This document shows, piece after piece, positions 1-7,842 of a stretch of DNA of 64,000 nucleotides; within the stretch, counting starts at the first letter, position 1; each line of letters begins with the position of its first letter. The notes under the pieces are model-generated. The model saw only the letters and a program-made list of their open reading frames with translations, made no database searches and was not told the origin of the DNA. This DNA is from CBDBJQ01 sp965206405 (GTDB taxonomy: Bacteria; Pseudomonadota; Alphaproteobacteria; UBA8366): assembly GCA_965206405.1 (NCBI GenBank), contig CBDBJQ010000006.1, positions 186,001 through 250,000 on the forward strand, given 5' to 3'. A program made the translations under genes and the position numbers.

Positions 1-1074
1 GACGTGGCCGGCGGCGTCACCAGCCGGCGTACCCGGCCGGATGCTGTATTTGAAGGAAAACGCGCCGGCATAGCCGATATCCCGGACCAGGCGCAGGGTG
101 GCGGCGAAATCTTCGTCCGTCTCGCCGGGAAAGCCGACAATGAAGTCCGAGGACAGGGCGAGATCGGGGCAGGCCGCGCGCAGCCTATCGGTGATGCGGC
201 GATAGTCGTCGGCGCTATAGCGGCGGTTCATGGCCGCGAGAATCCGGTCGGAGCCGGACTGCGCCGGCAAGTGCAGATAAGGCATGAGTTGGGGTACGTC
301 GCGATGGGCGGCGATCTGCTCGTCATCAACGTCGCGGGGATGGCTGGTCGTGTAGCGAATGCGTTCGATACCGTCGAGGGCGGCGAGGCGGCGCACGAGA
401 CGGCCAAGCCCCTCCATACCGCCTTCCGGGGTCGCACCGCGCCAGGCGTTCACATTCTGGCCGAGCAAGGTTATCTCGCGGCTCCCCGCAGCAGCGAGGC
501 GGGTTGCCTCGGCCACGACCCCGGCAACGTCGCGAGACTGCTCGACGCCCCTCGTATAGGGCACGACGCAGAAGGTACAGAACTTGTCGCAACCCTCCTG
601 GATGGTAAGGAAGGCCGAAACGCCACGCGGCGCGGCCTCCTCCGGCAGGCGGTCGAACTTGTCCTCGGGCGGAAACTCCAGATCGGCAACGCGGCCTTCC
701 CCGCCCTCAAGGACGCGTTCGACGAGCTGCGGCAGGCGGTGATAGGTCTGGGGGCCGAGGACGATGTCAACCTGCGGCGCCCGCGCCAGAATTTCCTCGC
801 CCTCGGCTTGGGCCACGCAGCCGGCAACAGCGACAACCATGCGCCCGCCGTCCTGGCGCCGCTGCTCCTGGACTGCGCGCAGCCGGCCGAGCTCGGAATA
901 GACCTTCTCCGCCGCCTTCTCCCGGATGTGGCAGGTGTTGAGGATCACCATGTCGGCGCCCTCGGGCTCAGTCACGCAGGCATAGCCAGCCGTAGCCATG
1001 ACATCGACCATACGGCCGGAGTCATAGGCATTCATCTGGCAGCCATAGGTCTTGATGAAGAGTTTTTTGGTCAT
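1..1074 (-). CDS. miaB: MiaB, tRNA-2-methylthio-N6-dimethylallyladenosine synthase (3' end beyond window)
   Basis: This is a radical-SAM methylthiotransferase that adds the 2-methylthio group to i6A37 of tRNAs reading UNN codons. The visible 358 codons start at ATG 1074 with MTKKLFIKTYGCQMN. The N-terminal UPF0004 cluster cysteines are Cys12, Cys48 (NTCHIREKA) and Cys86 (AGCVAQAEG). The radical-SAM CX3CX2C is Cys162, Cys166 and Cys169 in GCDKFCTFC. The C-terminal TRAM domain lies outside the window. The gene is last in a minus-strand run fur - plsC-type - miaB. The family assignment is very secure. Confidence 0.97.
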   Translation of the reverse strand, partial: MTKKLFIKTYGCQMNAYDSGRMVDVMATAGYACVTEPEGADMVILNTCHIREKAAEKVYSELGRLRAVQEQRRQDGGRMVVAVAGCVAQAEGEEILARAPQVDIVLGPQTYHRLPQLVERVLEGGEGRVADLEFPPEDKFDRLPEEAAPRGVSAFLTIQEGCDKFCTFCVVPYTRGVEQSRDVAGVVAEATRLAAAGSREITLLGQNVNAWRGATPEGGMEGLGRLVRRLAALDGIERIRYTTSHPRDVDDEQIAAHRDVPQLMPYLHLPAQSGSDRILAAMNRRYSADDYRRITDRLRAACPDLALSSDFIVGFPGETDEDFAATLRLVRDIGYAGAFSFKYSIRPGTPAGDAAGHV

Positions 1075-1257
1075 TCCTGCCCTGCCGGGCACGGACGACT
1101 CACCCATTCGGGCCTGTCGCGCAAGCGGAAAATCCCCAAACAGCGAACGATGCAGACAAACATCTAACCTGGCAGCCCCTCCAGTCAAAGACTTTTTAGT
1201 TCTCGCCGGATTTCCGGTTCGTTCATTTGGCGGCCCACTTGGCAGCCGGGCGGCAAC

Positions 1258-2070
1258 TCATTCAAACAGTTTGCCCGCAATGGATTGCGAGAAACTCTCC
1301 ACAACCAGGCTCTCGCAATGACGGGCCAGCGCTTTGCGTGACGCCGTGGCGGCGCGGTTGATCGGGGCGTGGATATACACATCGATACCAATGCGACCGA
1401 TACCGAGAAACCGCCACAGATGCGCCGGAAACGTCGTGTCGCCGGACCAGCCGCAGAAGGGACGCAGGAACCGACCCATCGGCAGGTTGTCGAGACGGGT
1501 ATAGGCTATCGAGACGGGCTGGATCGCCACCGGCGCGTCGACGCCCGCAGCCTCGCTGACGACAGTGAACAGAGACGACTTGAAAGGCATGATGGCGTTG
1601 CCGTCGCCGCTCGTCCCTTCCGGGAATATGACCAGGCGATCCCCGGCCTCCAGCCGCCGGCGAAGCTCCTCAGCCTGGTGGCGGATCTCGCGCGGGTCGC
1701 GCTCGACATACATCGGCCGGTGGAGGGCGGCGAGGCTACCAATGATCGGCCAGTCGCGCACTTCCGCCTTGGCGACGAAACAGATCTCAGCCACCGAAGC
1801 CAGCACGGGAATGTCCATGTAGGTGACATGGTTGGAGACCAGGAGGGCGGGCGCGGCGGCCGGCGGATGGCCGTGCACCCTGATCTCGAGTCCGGCCAGT
1901 CGGCAGATTACCCGGTAAAACGTGCGGAGAAGCACCGGAGCGTACCGCAACCCGAGCCACCCCGCCGGCAACAGGATGGAAAACCCTGTCACCAGGATAA
2001 AGCCGATCAGCGCCAGGCCTCGGGCGACCGCAAGAGTGGGGGAGTGCAGGGTGGGAGATTGCACCGACAT
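1258..2070 (-). CDS. PlsC-type lysophospholipid acyltransferase
   Basis: A membrane acyltransferase of the 1-acyl-sn-glycerol-3-phosphate acyltransferase family, 270 aa from ATG 2070. It has a hydrophobic N-terminal segment (about residues 15-40). The catalytic HX4D box is His81-Asp86 in NHVTYMD, and the substrate-binding FPEGTS box is at residues 149-154. The family acylates lysophosphatidate or another lysolipid at the inner membrane; the exact substrate (PlsC, or an OlsA-like ornithine-lipid enzyme) cannot be told from the sequence. A GTG at 2097 would add nine residues, but ATG 2070 has a GAGG about 11 bases upstream and is preferred. It follows fur on the same strand. Confidence 0.88.
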   Translation of the reverse strand: MSVQSPTLHSPTLAVARGLALIGFILVTGFSILLPAGWLGLRYAPVLLRTFYRVICRLAGLEIRVHGHPPAAAPALLVSNHVTYMDIPVLASVAEICFVAKAEVRDWPIIGSLAALHRPMYVERDPREIRHQAEELRRRLEAGDRLVIFPEGTSGDGNAIMPFKSSLFTVVSEAAGVDAPVAIQPVSIAYTRLDNLPMGRFLRPFCGWSGDTTFPAHLWRFLGIGRIGIDVYIHAPINRAATASRKALARHCESLVVESFSQSIAGKLFE

Positions 2071-2139
2071 CGCCGGGACGCCTCTATGCCGTCGCACGAT
2101 ACAGGCAAGCGCCTACCGGCACCCGCACAGCTGCGGCAA

Positions 2140-2577
2140 TCAGGGCTTTTTCCTGCCCCGGCGTACGCCGTAGAGCTCCAGCCGGTGATCGACCAGATCG
2201 TATCCGAGCTGCTGGGCGACCTGTTGCTGGAGGCGCTCGATCTCCTCGTTGCGGAACTCCACGATCTGGCCGCTTTCCACATCGATCAGGTGGTCATGAT
2301 GGACTTCCGGCACCTCTTCGTAGCGCGCCCGTCCCTCGCCGAAATCATGGCGATCCAGAACCCCGACCTCCTCAAATAGGCGCAAGGTCCGATAGACGGT
2401 GGCGATCGAGATCCCGGGGTCGATCCGCACGGCCCGACGGTGCAGCCGCTCGACATCGGGATGGTCGTCGGATTCCGACAACGCCCGGGCGATGGTCCGG
2501 CGCTGCTCGGTCATCCTGACGCCCTTTTCCTGGCACAACTGCGCGATACGATCCTGTTCCGCCATGATCTTCACCAT
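2140..2577 (-). CDS. fur: Fur-family metal-responsive repressor (alphaproteobacterial Fur/Mur type)
   Basis: A 145 aa Fur-family regulator: winged helix at about residues 10-85 (IATVYRTLRLFEE recognition region) and a dimerisation domain with the metal-binding HHDHLI at 93-98. Where E. coli Fur has a CXXC pair after this motif, this protein reads DVESG and it has no later CXXC. This matches the alphaproteobacterial branch in which Fur (Mur) senses manganese or iron without a structural zinc cysteine site. Which metal it senses here is not readable from sequence. An alternative ATG at 2565 is four codons in. Four short direct repeats lie directly upstream (see the separate entry). Confidence 0.9.
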   Translation of the reverse strand: MVKIMAEQDRIAQLCQEKGVRMTEQRRTIARALSESDDHPDVERLHRRAVRIDPGISIATVYRTLRLFEEVGVLDRHDFGEGRARYEEVPEVHHDHLIDVESGQIVEFRNEEIERLQQQVAQQLGYDLVDHRLELYGVRRGRKKP

Positions 2578-2641
2578 GCTTTCAGCTTGGGATTTCAGCT
2601 CTGGGATTTCAGCTCTGCGGGTATTTCAACTCTGCGGGTAT
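2578..2641. repeat. Four-copy degenerate tandem repeat directly upstream of fur
   Basis: On the plus strand the octamer TTTCAGCT occurs at 2580-2587, 2593-2600 and 2607-2614, and as TTTCAACT at 2624-2631, with periods of 13, 14 and 17 bases. CTCTGCGGGTAT occurs at 2613-2624 and again at 2630-2641. The array touches the fur start codon, so it occupies the expected 5' leader of fur. It may be a slipped-strand expansion or a repeated binding site; nothing shows which. The rest of the fur-tsaB gap (2642-2796) holds no recognisable gene. Confidence 0.75.
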
Positions 2642-2796
2642 AAGGTTAACCCTGCAAACATAGGGATTCCAGCCATTCGGGCCCACCTCAAGCCTGGACC
2701 GGTTGCACTCTGTCTACCCGCTCCGCCTACCATCGCGAGCGGCCGCTATAGTCGCCAGCCGCCGACCCTATGCAAGCCAGCAGCGGCCGATCAACC

Positions 2797-3561
2797 CTAG
2801 CCAGACCTCAGTGTCACATCAGGCGGGCGCAGATAAAGGGGTTCCGGACCCAGGAGTGCATCCCCGGCGAACGTATCACCAGAATGCGCCTTCCCGGAAC
2901 GGGCATCGCTGTCGTACCGCCCGGCCGCGAGCTGCGCGACCACCGCAGCATCGGGAAGGCGCGGCCCCGGCGCCGCCTCGGCGGAATGACCCGTCTGGCG
3001 TAGCACCGCCAGCACTCGCTCCCCGGCATCGCCGGCCACCAGGCAGGTAGGGCGGAGCGAGGCGGGAAACCATACTGGAACCCCTTCCGGCATAAGGGCT
3101 TCCGGCGCACACAGGGGCGTACGCGGCGCGCACGCTTCCCCGGAGAGTCGAAGGTCTCCGGCCAGAGAAGCATACGGCTGCACGTACACGTCCTTGCGAC
3201 CAGTCCCCAGGGCGACCAGCAACGGGGTATCGGATACCGGCTGGGCGGCGGCAACGGCCTCGAGCGTCGTCACCCCGGCCAGCGGAAGACCGGCGGCAAG
3301 CGCCATCGATCGGGCCGCCGCCAGGCACACTCTGAGCCCCGTATAGGAGCCCGGCCCGACCGTGGCGGCGAGGAGGGCGAGATCGGAAAATCCGCAGCCC
3401 GCAGCCGCCATCGCATCCTGGACCATGGGCACCAGAACCTCCGCATGGCCACGGGTCATCTCGCGATATTCCCGCGAAAGCACGCACCCTTCGGACACCA
3501 CCGCCGCCGAGCAGGCCGCCGAGGCGCTGTCGATTCCAAGAACCGGTCCGAAAACGGGCAT
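2797..3561 (-). CDS. tsaB: TsaB, tRNA threonylcarbamoyladenosine synthesis partner protein
   Basis: TsaB is the inactive-kinase-fold partner of TsaD that is needed for t6A37 formation in ANN-decoding tRNAs. From ATG 3561 the product is 254 aa and begins MPVFGPVLGIDSAS, the typical ASKHA phosphate-1 start. It contains RGHAEVLVP and GPGSYTGLRVCLA, diagnostic of TsaB. The reading frame stays open for 71 more codons upstream, but that part overlaps the nitroreductase and has no TsaB similarity. It lies 31 bases after the nitroreductase stop. The rimI gene that often follows tsaB in alphaproteobacteria is not present before fur. Confidence 0.92.
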   Translation of the reverse strand: MPVFGPVLGIDSASAACSAAVVSEGCVLSREYREMTRGHAEVLVPMVQDAMAAAGCGFSDLALLAATVGPGSYTGLRVCLAAARSMALAAGLPLAGVTTLEAVAAAQPVSDTPLLVALGTGRKDVYVQPYASLAGDLRLSGEACAPRTPLCAPEALMPEGVPVWFPASLRPTCLVAGDAGERVLAVLRQTGHSAEAAPGPRLPDAAVVAQLAAGRYDSDARSGKAHSGDTFAGDALLGPEPLYLRPPDVTLRSG

Positions 3562-3592
3562 ATCCGCCGGCTCTTCGGGCCCTGGCTGCCCC

Positions 3593-4174
3593 TCAGGCGA
3601 GAGAGCAGACTTCTTCGAAGGAAAAGCGCGGAAACCGGGGGCCGAGAAGGGGAGTATCGCCAGTACCAAGGCTGCAGAGAAAGTTCGACTTGATCTGCGT
3701 GCCGGCGAAGAAGGCGCGATCGACTGCGGCGTTGTCGAAACCCGACATCGGCCCGCAATCAAGGCCGAGCGCACGCGCCGCCATGATAAAATAGGCCCCC
3801 TGCAGGGATCCGTTGCGGAAGGCCGTGGTCTCGATCAGGGCATCGTTTCCTACAAACCAGGCCTGCGCGTCGGTCGGCGGATAGAGCCGGGGAAGATGCT
3901 CCGGGAAAGCGAGATCATAGCCGAATATCGCCGTTGCCGGCGCCGTCATGATCTTGGGCACGTTGTTGTCGGCAACACAGGGCTTCAGCTTCTCCCGGCC
4001 CCCCTTGGACGTCACGAAGACGATCCGCATCGGTGAACAGTTGGCACTCGTCGGCCCCATCTTCGCAAGATCGTAGATCTGCTGGAGAAGATCGGCATCG
4101 AATGCGTCCTCCTTCCATCTGCGCGGCGAACGGGCATCCCGGAACAGCAGGTCGAGAGCGGTATCGTCGAGCAT
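3593..4174 (-). CDS. rutE: RutE/HadB-type malonic semialdehyde reductase (nitroreductase family)
   Basis: A 193 aa flavin-dependent nitroreductase-fold protein that closely follows E. coli RutE along its length: WKEDAFDADLLQQIYDLAKMGPTSANCSPMRIVF, split here as GPTSANCSP, TAFRNGSLQGAYF, ALGLDCGPMSGFD and RFPRFSFEEVC. RutE reduces malonic semialdehyde to 3-hydroxypropionate in pyrimidine catabolism. No other rut genes are nearby, so the physiological substrate is uncertain. Two adjacent ATGs exist (4177 and 4174). The GGAGG Shine-Dalgarno is five bases from 4174 and only two from 4177, which favours 4174. The longer open frame upstream is not coding. Confidence 0.88.
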   Translation of the reverse strand: MLDDTALDLLFRDARSPRRWKEDAFDADLLQQIYDLAKMGPTSANCSPMRIVFVTSKGGREKLKPCVADNNVPKIMTAPATAIFGYDLAFPEHLPRLYPPTDAQAWFVGNDALIETTAFRNGSLQGAYFIMAARALGLDCGPMSGFDNAAVDRAFFAGTQIKSNFLCSLGTGDTPLLGPRFPRFSFEEVCSLA

Positions 4175-4349
4175 CATTTCCTCCAATATGGTTATATTCG
4201 GAAGTCCGCATAGCAGAGTGCCACCATGCCCCCCAATTGACTCCGCAATTTGTTGGCCCCGCAGTATGAAGCAAGGTGCTTGATCCCGAAAGTGCCGCAC
4301 TCCGAACGCCGCAAAGGCCAGGTGCCCCGTAAAGGCTGGCGGACCGCCA

Positions 4350-4680
4350 TTGACCCTGTTGCCGGTCGGGGCGATGCCCCTTGCAGCGATGCTCGTGCCC
4401 GTCACTGCGGCGGCGCCTAAAGACGCCGTCATCCCAGGCGCCGTCATTCTCATATATCACCGCTTTGGAGAATCGCGGTATCCTTCGACCAACATTCGCC
4501 TCGAGCAGTTCGAGGCTCATATCGAAATGCTGCAAAAGGGCGGTTTTTCGGTATTGCCCCTGGCCGACATCGCCGACGCGCTGGAGGGCGGCGGCACCCT
4601 TCCTGACCGGGCCGTTGCGATCACCATCGATGATGCATTCCGATCGGTGCGGCGCCTGGCAGCGCCTACGGCTACAGCGC
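4350..4680 (+). pseudogene. Polysaccharide deacetylase, N-terminal half (gene split by an insertion)
   Basis: From TTG 4350 (or ATG 4374) the frame encodes a signal-peptide-like start (MPLAAMLVPVTAAA) and then the N-terminal part of a NodB-fold polysaccharide deacetylase: VILIYHRFGES, FEAHIEMLQKGGFSVLPL, and AITIDDAFRSV with the metal-ligand Asp pair. After FRSV similarity continues in the +1 frame as AWQRLR, then stops near 4680. The rest of the gene reappears at 8107. The break, the one-base frame change and the foreign DNA in between show that the gene is inactive. It is divergent from the nitroreductase; the 4175-4349 gap shows no other gene. Confidence 0.85.
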
Positions 4681-4718
4681 GACAAACAAGGTGAGAATCC
4701 AGCGTCAATCAGGATGAG

Positions 4719-4777
4719 AACGCGGGGGGCCTCGTAGGGAGGGCGTAGCCCGACTGGAGAGACACCACCCCCGCGTT
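4719..4777. repeat. Nested inverted repeat at left edge of the insert
   Basis: The arms AACGCGGGGG (4719-4728) and CCCCCGCGTT (4768-4777) are perfect 10-base inverted repeats. Inside lies a smaller hairpin, GGGC-GTA-GCCC (4741-4751). It sits between the broken deacetylase and the istA remnant. It could be the terminal region of the IS21-like element or a transcription-blocking structure protecting the element. There is no T-tract, so an ordinary terminator is not supported. Confidence 0.65.
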
Positions 4778-4853
4778 TCGCCCCAATCGGGCGGGTCTGA
4801 CGGTCGTGATCGGCTCGGATATGGATTGATTTTCCACAGAAGGGGGATCGTTC

Positions 4854-5209
4854 ATGCCGGGCTGTCATGTCACTGACCAACAAATGAGGCTCTTCATGAC
4901 GCTCAGATCGACCCATTCCGTTCCCGTTGCCGCCGCCAAGGCGGGGATCAGCCAGGCAACGGGCTATCGGCTGCAAGCCGACCCAACTTTACCATCACAG
5001 AAGAAGGCCCCTCGCGGCCGGCGGCGCCCGGACCCGCTGGCGGACATTTTGTTGCAGAGGTCGTGCCGCTTCTGCGGTCCTCACCGGGGATCCGGCCCGT
5101 GGCGGTTTACGAGGAGCTTCTGCGCCGGCATTCTGATCTGGGCACGGGCATCCGACGGACTCTGGAGCGACGGATACGCGCCTGGAATGCGGAACACGGC
5201 CCCGGACTC
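4854..5209 (+). pseudogene. istA: IS21-family transposase IstA, frameshifted 5' remnant
   Basis: The frame from ATG 4854 reads MPGCHVTDQQMRLFM, AAKAGISQATGYRL and KKAPRGRRRPDPLADI. This is the characteristic N-terminus of IstA from IS21-family elements of the IS408/IS1162 kind (HTH region). Near 5050 the homologous reading moves to the -1/+2 frame (FVAEVVPLLR, RPVAVYEELLRRH, RRTLERRIRAW) and ends at about 5209, before the DDE catalytic core. No istB follows. The fragment cannot encode an active transposase. A G-rich Shine-Dalgarno (GAAGGGGG) precedes the ATG. Confidence 0.85.
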
Positions 5210-5284
5210 CTCATGGACTCATGAGGGTGCGCAAATCTGCGCGCCAGAAACAATGCTTGTGTCCAGTCTGGGCCGCGTAATTGG

Positions 5285-5324
5285 AGGTTTACAAAAAAAC
5301 GAAAAATCATTAATGTGTAAACCT
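5285..5324. promoter_or_regulatory. Candidate operator: 9-base inverted repeat before the HTH-peptidase gene
   Basis: AGGTTTACA at 5285-5293 and TGTAAACCT at 5316-5324 are perfect inverted repeats around a 22-base AT-rich spacer. The right arm ends 13 bases before the ATG at 5338, with AGGGAG as Shine-Dalgarno in between. The site lies where the gene's own promoter should be, and the downstream protein has an N-terminal HTH, so autoregulation by this dyad is a reasonable inference. Confidence 0.65.
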
Positions 5325-5337
5325 AAGGGAGAAAGCC

Positions 5338-6390
5338 ATGTTCAATGAACGCCTCAAACTCGCCAGAAAGCGCGAAGGTTTGTCACTTCGTGATCTGGCA
5401 GCCCGGATCGAAGGTGTCGTTTCCGCCCAGGCGATCGGCAAGTATGAGCGTGGAGAAATGATGCCGAGCTCGACCGTATCCATTGCCTTGTCGAAGGCTC
5501 TTGGTGTCTCGATGAGCTACCTTCTGAGCCCGCCCGCCGTTTCCCTGGAGGGCGTGGAGTTCCGAAAGCTCGCTTCGACCAAGGCGCGTGAGCGTGCCAT
5601 GGTTGAAGGGGCAGTTCTCGATCACGTGGATCGCTACCTCCAGGTCGAGGAACTGCTCGATATTTCCAGCGCACAATGGGAAGAGCCGGAAGGGGTGCCC
5701 TTCCCGGTCCATGCACTGGAAGATGCTGAGGGTGCCGCCGAGGCTGTTCGTGCAGCCTGGAATCTTGGCGGCAACCCCATTCCCGACATGACCGAACTTC
5801 TTGAGGAGCGGGGAATCAAGGTTCTCAAGTTGGATTTCCCATTGTCGGTTGATGGGGTGACCTGCAACGTGCGCCGCTCCGGCACTGAGGGGGTTCCCGC
5901 CGTGGTTTGCTCTACCAGTAAGTCGATCGAGCGCCAGCGATTTACCCTGGCCCATGAACTCGGGCACATGCTCCTCGATGTCAGGGGTGATCTCGACCAG
6001 GAAAAGGCATGCCATCGTTTTGCCAGCGCCTTTCTTGCGCCAAAGGAGGAACTGTTTGATGAGGTGGGCCGACGACGCCATGCGTTCGGCTATGCGGAAC
6101 TCATCGAAATCAAGCAGATGTTCGGCGTCAGTGCGGCGGCCCTTGTCGTTCGCCTTCGGGACTTGGGAATCGTCAGCGAAGCGACGCTTCGGGGGATCTT
6201 TTCGGGTGTTGGCCGGGGATGGAGAAAAACGGAACCAGCCCCCTTGGAACGCGACGAGCCGACCCGGCGGTTCCGGCGCCTGTGTTTCCGGGCCCTAGCG
6301 GAGGAGGTGATTTCCGAATCGAAAGCCGCCGAGTTGCTGGGCCTCCCGGTGAGCGAGATCGAGCGCATCATGTCCGGGCCGGCGGGGTGA
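5338..6390 (+). CDS. HTH (XRE) - ImmA/IrrE-family zinc metallopeptidase regulator
   Basis: A 350 aa two-domain protein. Residues about 1-62 form an HTH_3/Cro-CI DNA-binding domain (GLSLRDLAARIEG, IGKYERGEMMPSS). The middle and C-terminal part is an ImmA/IrrE-like domain with the zinc-binding HELGH at 206-210 (FTLAHELGHMLLD) and the following ACHRFASAFLAPKEEL helix usual in this family. Family members (ImmA of ICEBs1, IrrE/DdrO systems) cleave repressors, or act in toxin-antitoxin-like pairs. The reading frame is complete, with a good Shine-Dalgarno and a dyad upstream. It is the only undamaged gene of the insert. The PIN-domain gene begins four bases after its stop, so the two were probably co-transcribed. 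Confidence 0.88.
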   Translation: MFNERLKLARKREGLSLRDLAARIEGVVSAQAIGKYERGEMMPSSTVSIALSKALGVSMSYLLSPPAVSLEGVEFRKLASTKARERAMVEGAVLDHVDRYLQVEELLDISSAQWEEPEGVPFPVHALEDAEGAAEAVRAAWNLGGNPIPDMTELLEERGIKVLKLDFPLSVDGVTCNVRRSGTEGVPAVVCSTSKSIERQRFTLAHELGHMLLDVRGDLDQEKACHRFASAFLAPKEELFDEVGRRRHAFGYAELIEIKQMFGVSAAALVVRLRDLGIVSEATLRGIFSGVGRGWRKTEPAPLERDEPTRRFRRLCFRALAEEVISESKAAELLGLPVSEIERIMSGPAG

Positions 6391-6393
6391 TGG

Positions 6394-6899
6394 ATGGTGC
6401 GTATCCTCGTCAGCGACAGTTCGGTGCTGATCGAATTTTCCAAGCGGAGCCTCCTGGCGGAGATGTTTCGCTTGCCTTTCGAGTTCGTCGTACCGGATCT
6501 GCTCTTTGAGGAGGAACTGATCGACCTTGGGCAATACAGCCGGGATGACCTTGTTAGTTTTGGTCTGGGTGTCGAGGCGCTCGATCCGATCGGCGTTACG
6601 AGACCGCCCTGTCCTATCAGTCCCGCCGCCGACGCTTGAGCTTGGTGGATTGCTTTGCCCTCGCTCTCGCCTCGGGTAGGAAGTACGCGCTTCTGACCGG
6701 CGACAAGGCGATGCGGACATTTGCCGAAGCCGAGGAAATAGAGGTTCACGGCGTATTGTGGATTGTGGATCACATGCTTGCCGAGGGTATCGTGCCTGCG
6801 GCCGATATCCTGGCGGCGCTCGAATCAATGCAGGATGATCCGAGATGTCACGTGCCGGCTGCGGAGTTGACGCGGCGTATTCGACAGCTGTCCGAGTGA
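6394..6899 (+). pseudogene. PIN-domain (VapC-like) nuclease, frameshifted
   Basis: ATG 6394 opens a PIN-fold protein: VSDSSVLIEF carries the first acidic residue and FVVPDLLFEEEL the next. Near 6590-6600 the reading must move to the next frame, giving RYETALSYQSRRRRLSLVDC and ALASGRKYALLTGDKAMR, with the third and fourth Asp residues, then ending at 6899. Read together the parts give about 168 aa, a normal PIN length with all acidic positions present. The single frame change means it is probably inactivated, unless the base call is wrong. It sits directly behind the HTH-ImmA/IrrE gene, as expected for a toxin or effector partner. Confidence 0.75.
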
Positions 6900-6951
6900 T
6901 ATTCAAACCGATGCCAAGGGCGGTGTAAATCGGGCATATGGGAAGGTGAAA

Positions 6952-7839
6952 ATGATAGACAACGAAGAAGCCGAAAGTCCGGATGTCGCGGCGAGCGGCA
7001 GTGGAGCGAAGGCACATCACAAGATCCGGGCCATCGAGGTGTCGGGTGGTTTTCTCGACGGCGCGAAGCTGGAATTCGTGGATGGCCTGAACTGCATCAT
7101 TGGTGGCCGTGGCACCGGCAAAACCACTGTCTTGGAGTTCATTCGCTATATCCTGGGGTTGATACCGGGCCCGGCTGAGGGGAAGCCGCGCGCGAAAGCC
7201 GTCGAGGGGATCATTCGCGGCAATCTTGGCAACGGCACCATCCGCTTGGACGTGGAGACTAAACACGGGACCCGGTACCGGGCTGAACGGCCATGGGACG
7301 ACAGCGCCCAGATCCTCGACGCGAATGGAGAACCGGTTGCCGTATCCCTGGACAGGGATCTGGTTTTCAAGGCAGATATCTACAGCCAGAATGAGATCGA
7401 GGAGATCGCCACCAATCCCCGTTTTTAGCTTTCCCTGATCGACAAGTTCGAACAGGAAGCAGTCCTCGAGGCCAGCGCGGAAATCCAAAAACTTAAGCCG
7501 GCCATCGAGCAGAGCGCGGTCGATTTGAGGCTGCTCGACCGGAATATCTGCGAAATCGAAAACGTCGTTCCCGAGATTGACATCGTCGGCAAGAGCCTGA
7601 AGGAAATGCAGGTGGTCGAAGACCCGGAAACCAACCTGATCAACACTGCCTATACCCACAAGGCATTGCGGACGAGGGAATCCGAAGCCGTTCGCGAGCT
7701 TCAAACCGCGGTCGGCGAAGTCGCCGGCGATTTCGAGCGTTTTGCGGCCCGGGTTGCCGAGGAATGCCAGAATGCCCTGGGGGATAGCTTTGCAGAGAGC
7801 CCGAACTGGAATGCCCCCATTGAAGTGGTCCGCTTGTAG
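6952..7839 (+). pseudogene. SMC/RecF-like AAA ATPase, N-terminal part with in-frame amber and truncation
   Basis: From ATG 6952 (GTG 6946 also possible; GGAAGG upstream) the product has an ABC/SMC-type head start: KIRAIEVSGGFLDG, LEFVDGLNCIIGGRGTGKTT (Walker A GGRGTGKT), then VFKADIYSQNEIEEIA with the Q-loop. A TAG at 7426-7428 interrupts the frame, which then continues without a shift as LSLIDKFEQEA followed by a helical, probably coiled-coil segment to about 7839. There the gene is cut off next to the IS1595 fragment, so the C-terminal Walker B half is missing. It resembles overcoming-lysogenization/RecF-like ATPases of defence islands, but the exact family is not recognised. Confidence 0.7.
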
Positions 7840-7842
7840 GGT

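Noticed and set aside
4..1167. A 387-codon plus-strand open frame over the miaB gene
   Set aside because: It is the antisense shadow of miaB, whose minus-strand product has all cluster cysteines. High GC keeps the opposite frame open. No family similarity.
5354..6081. Minus-strand frames over the HTH-ImmA/IrrE gene as a possible antitoxin
   Set aside because: They lack a Shine-Dalgarno and any recognisable motif, while the plus strand has an intact two-domain protein with operator and ribosome site.
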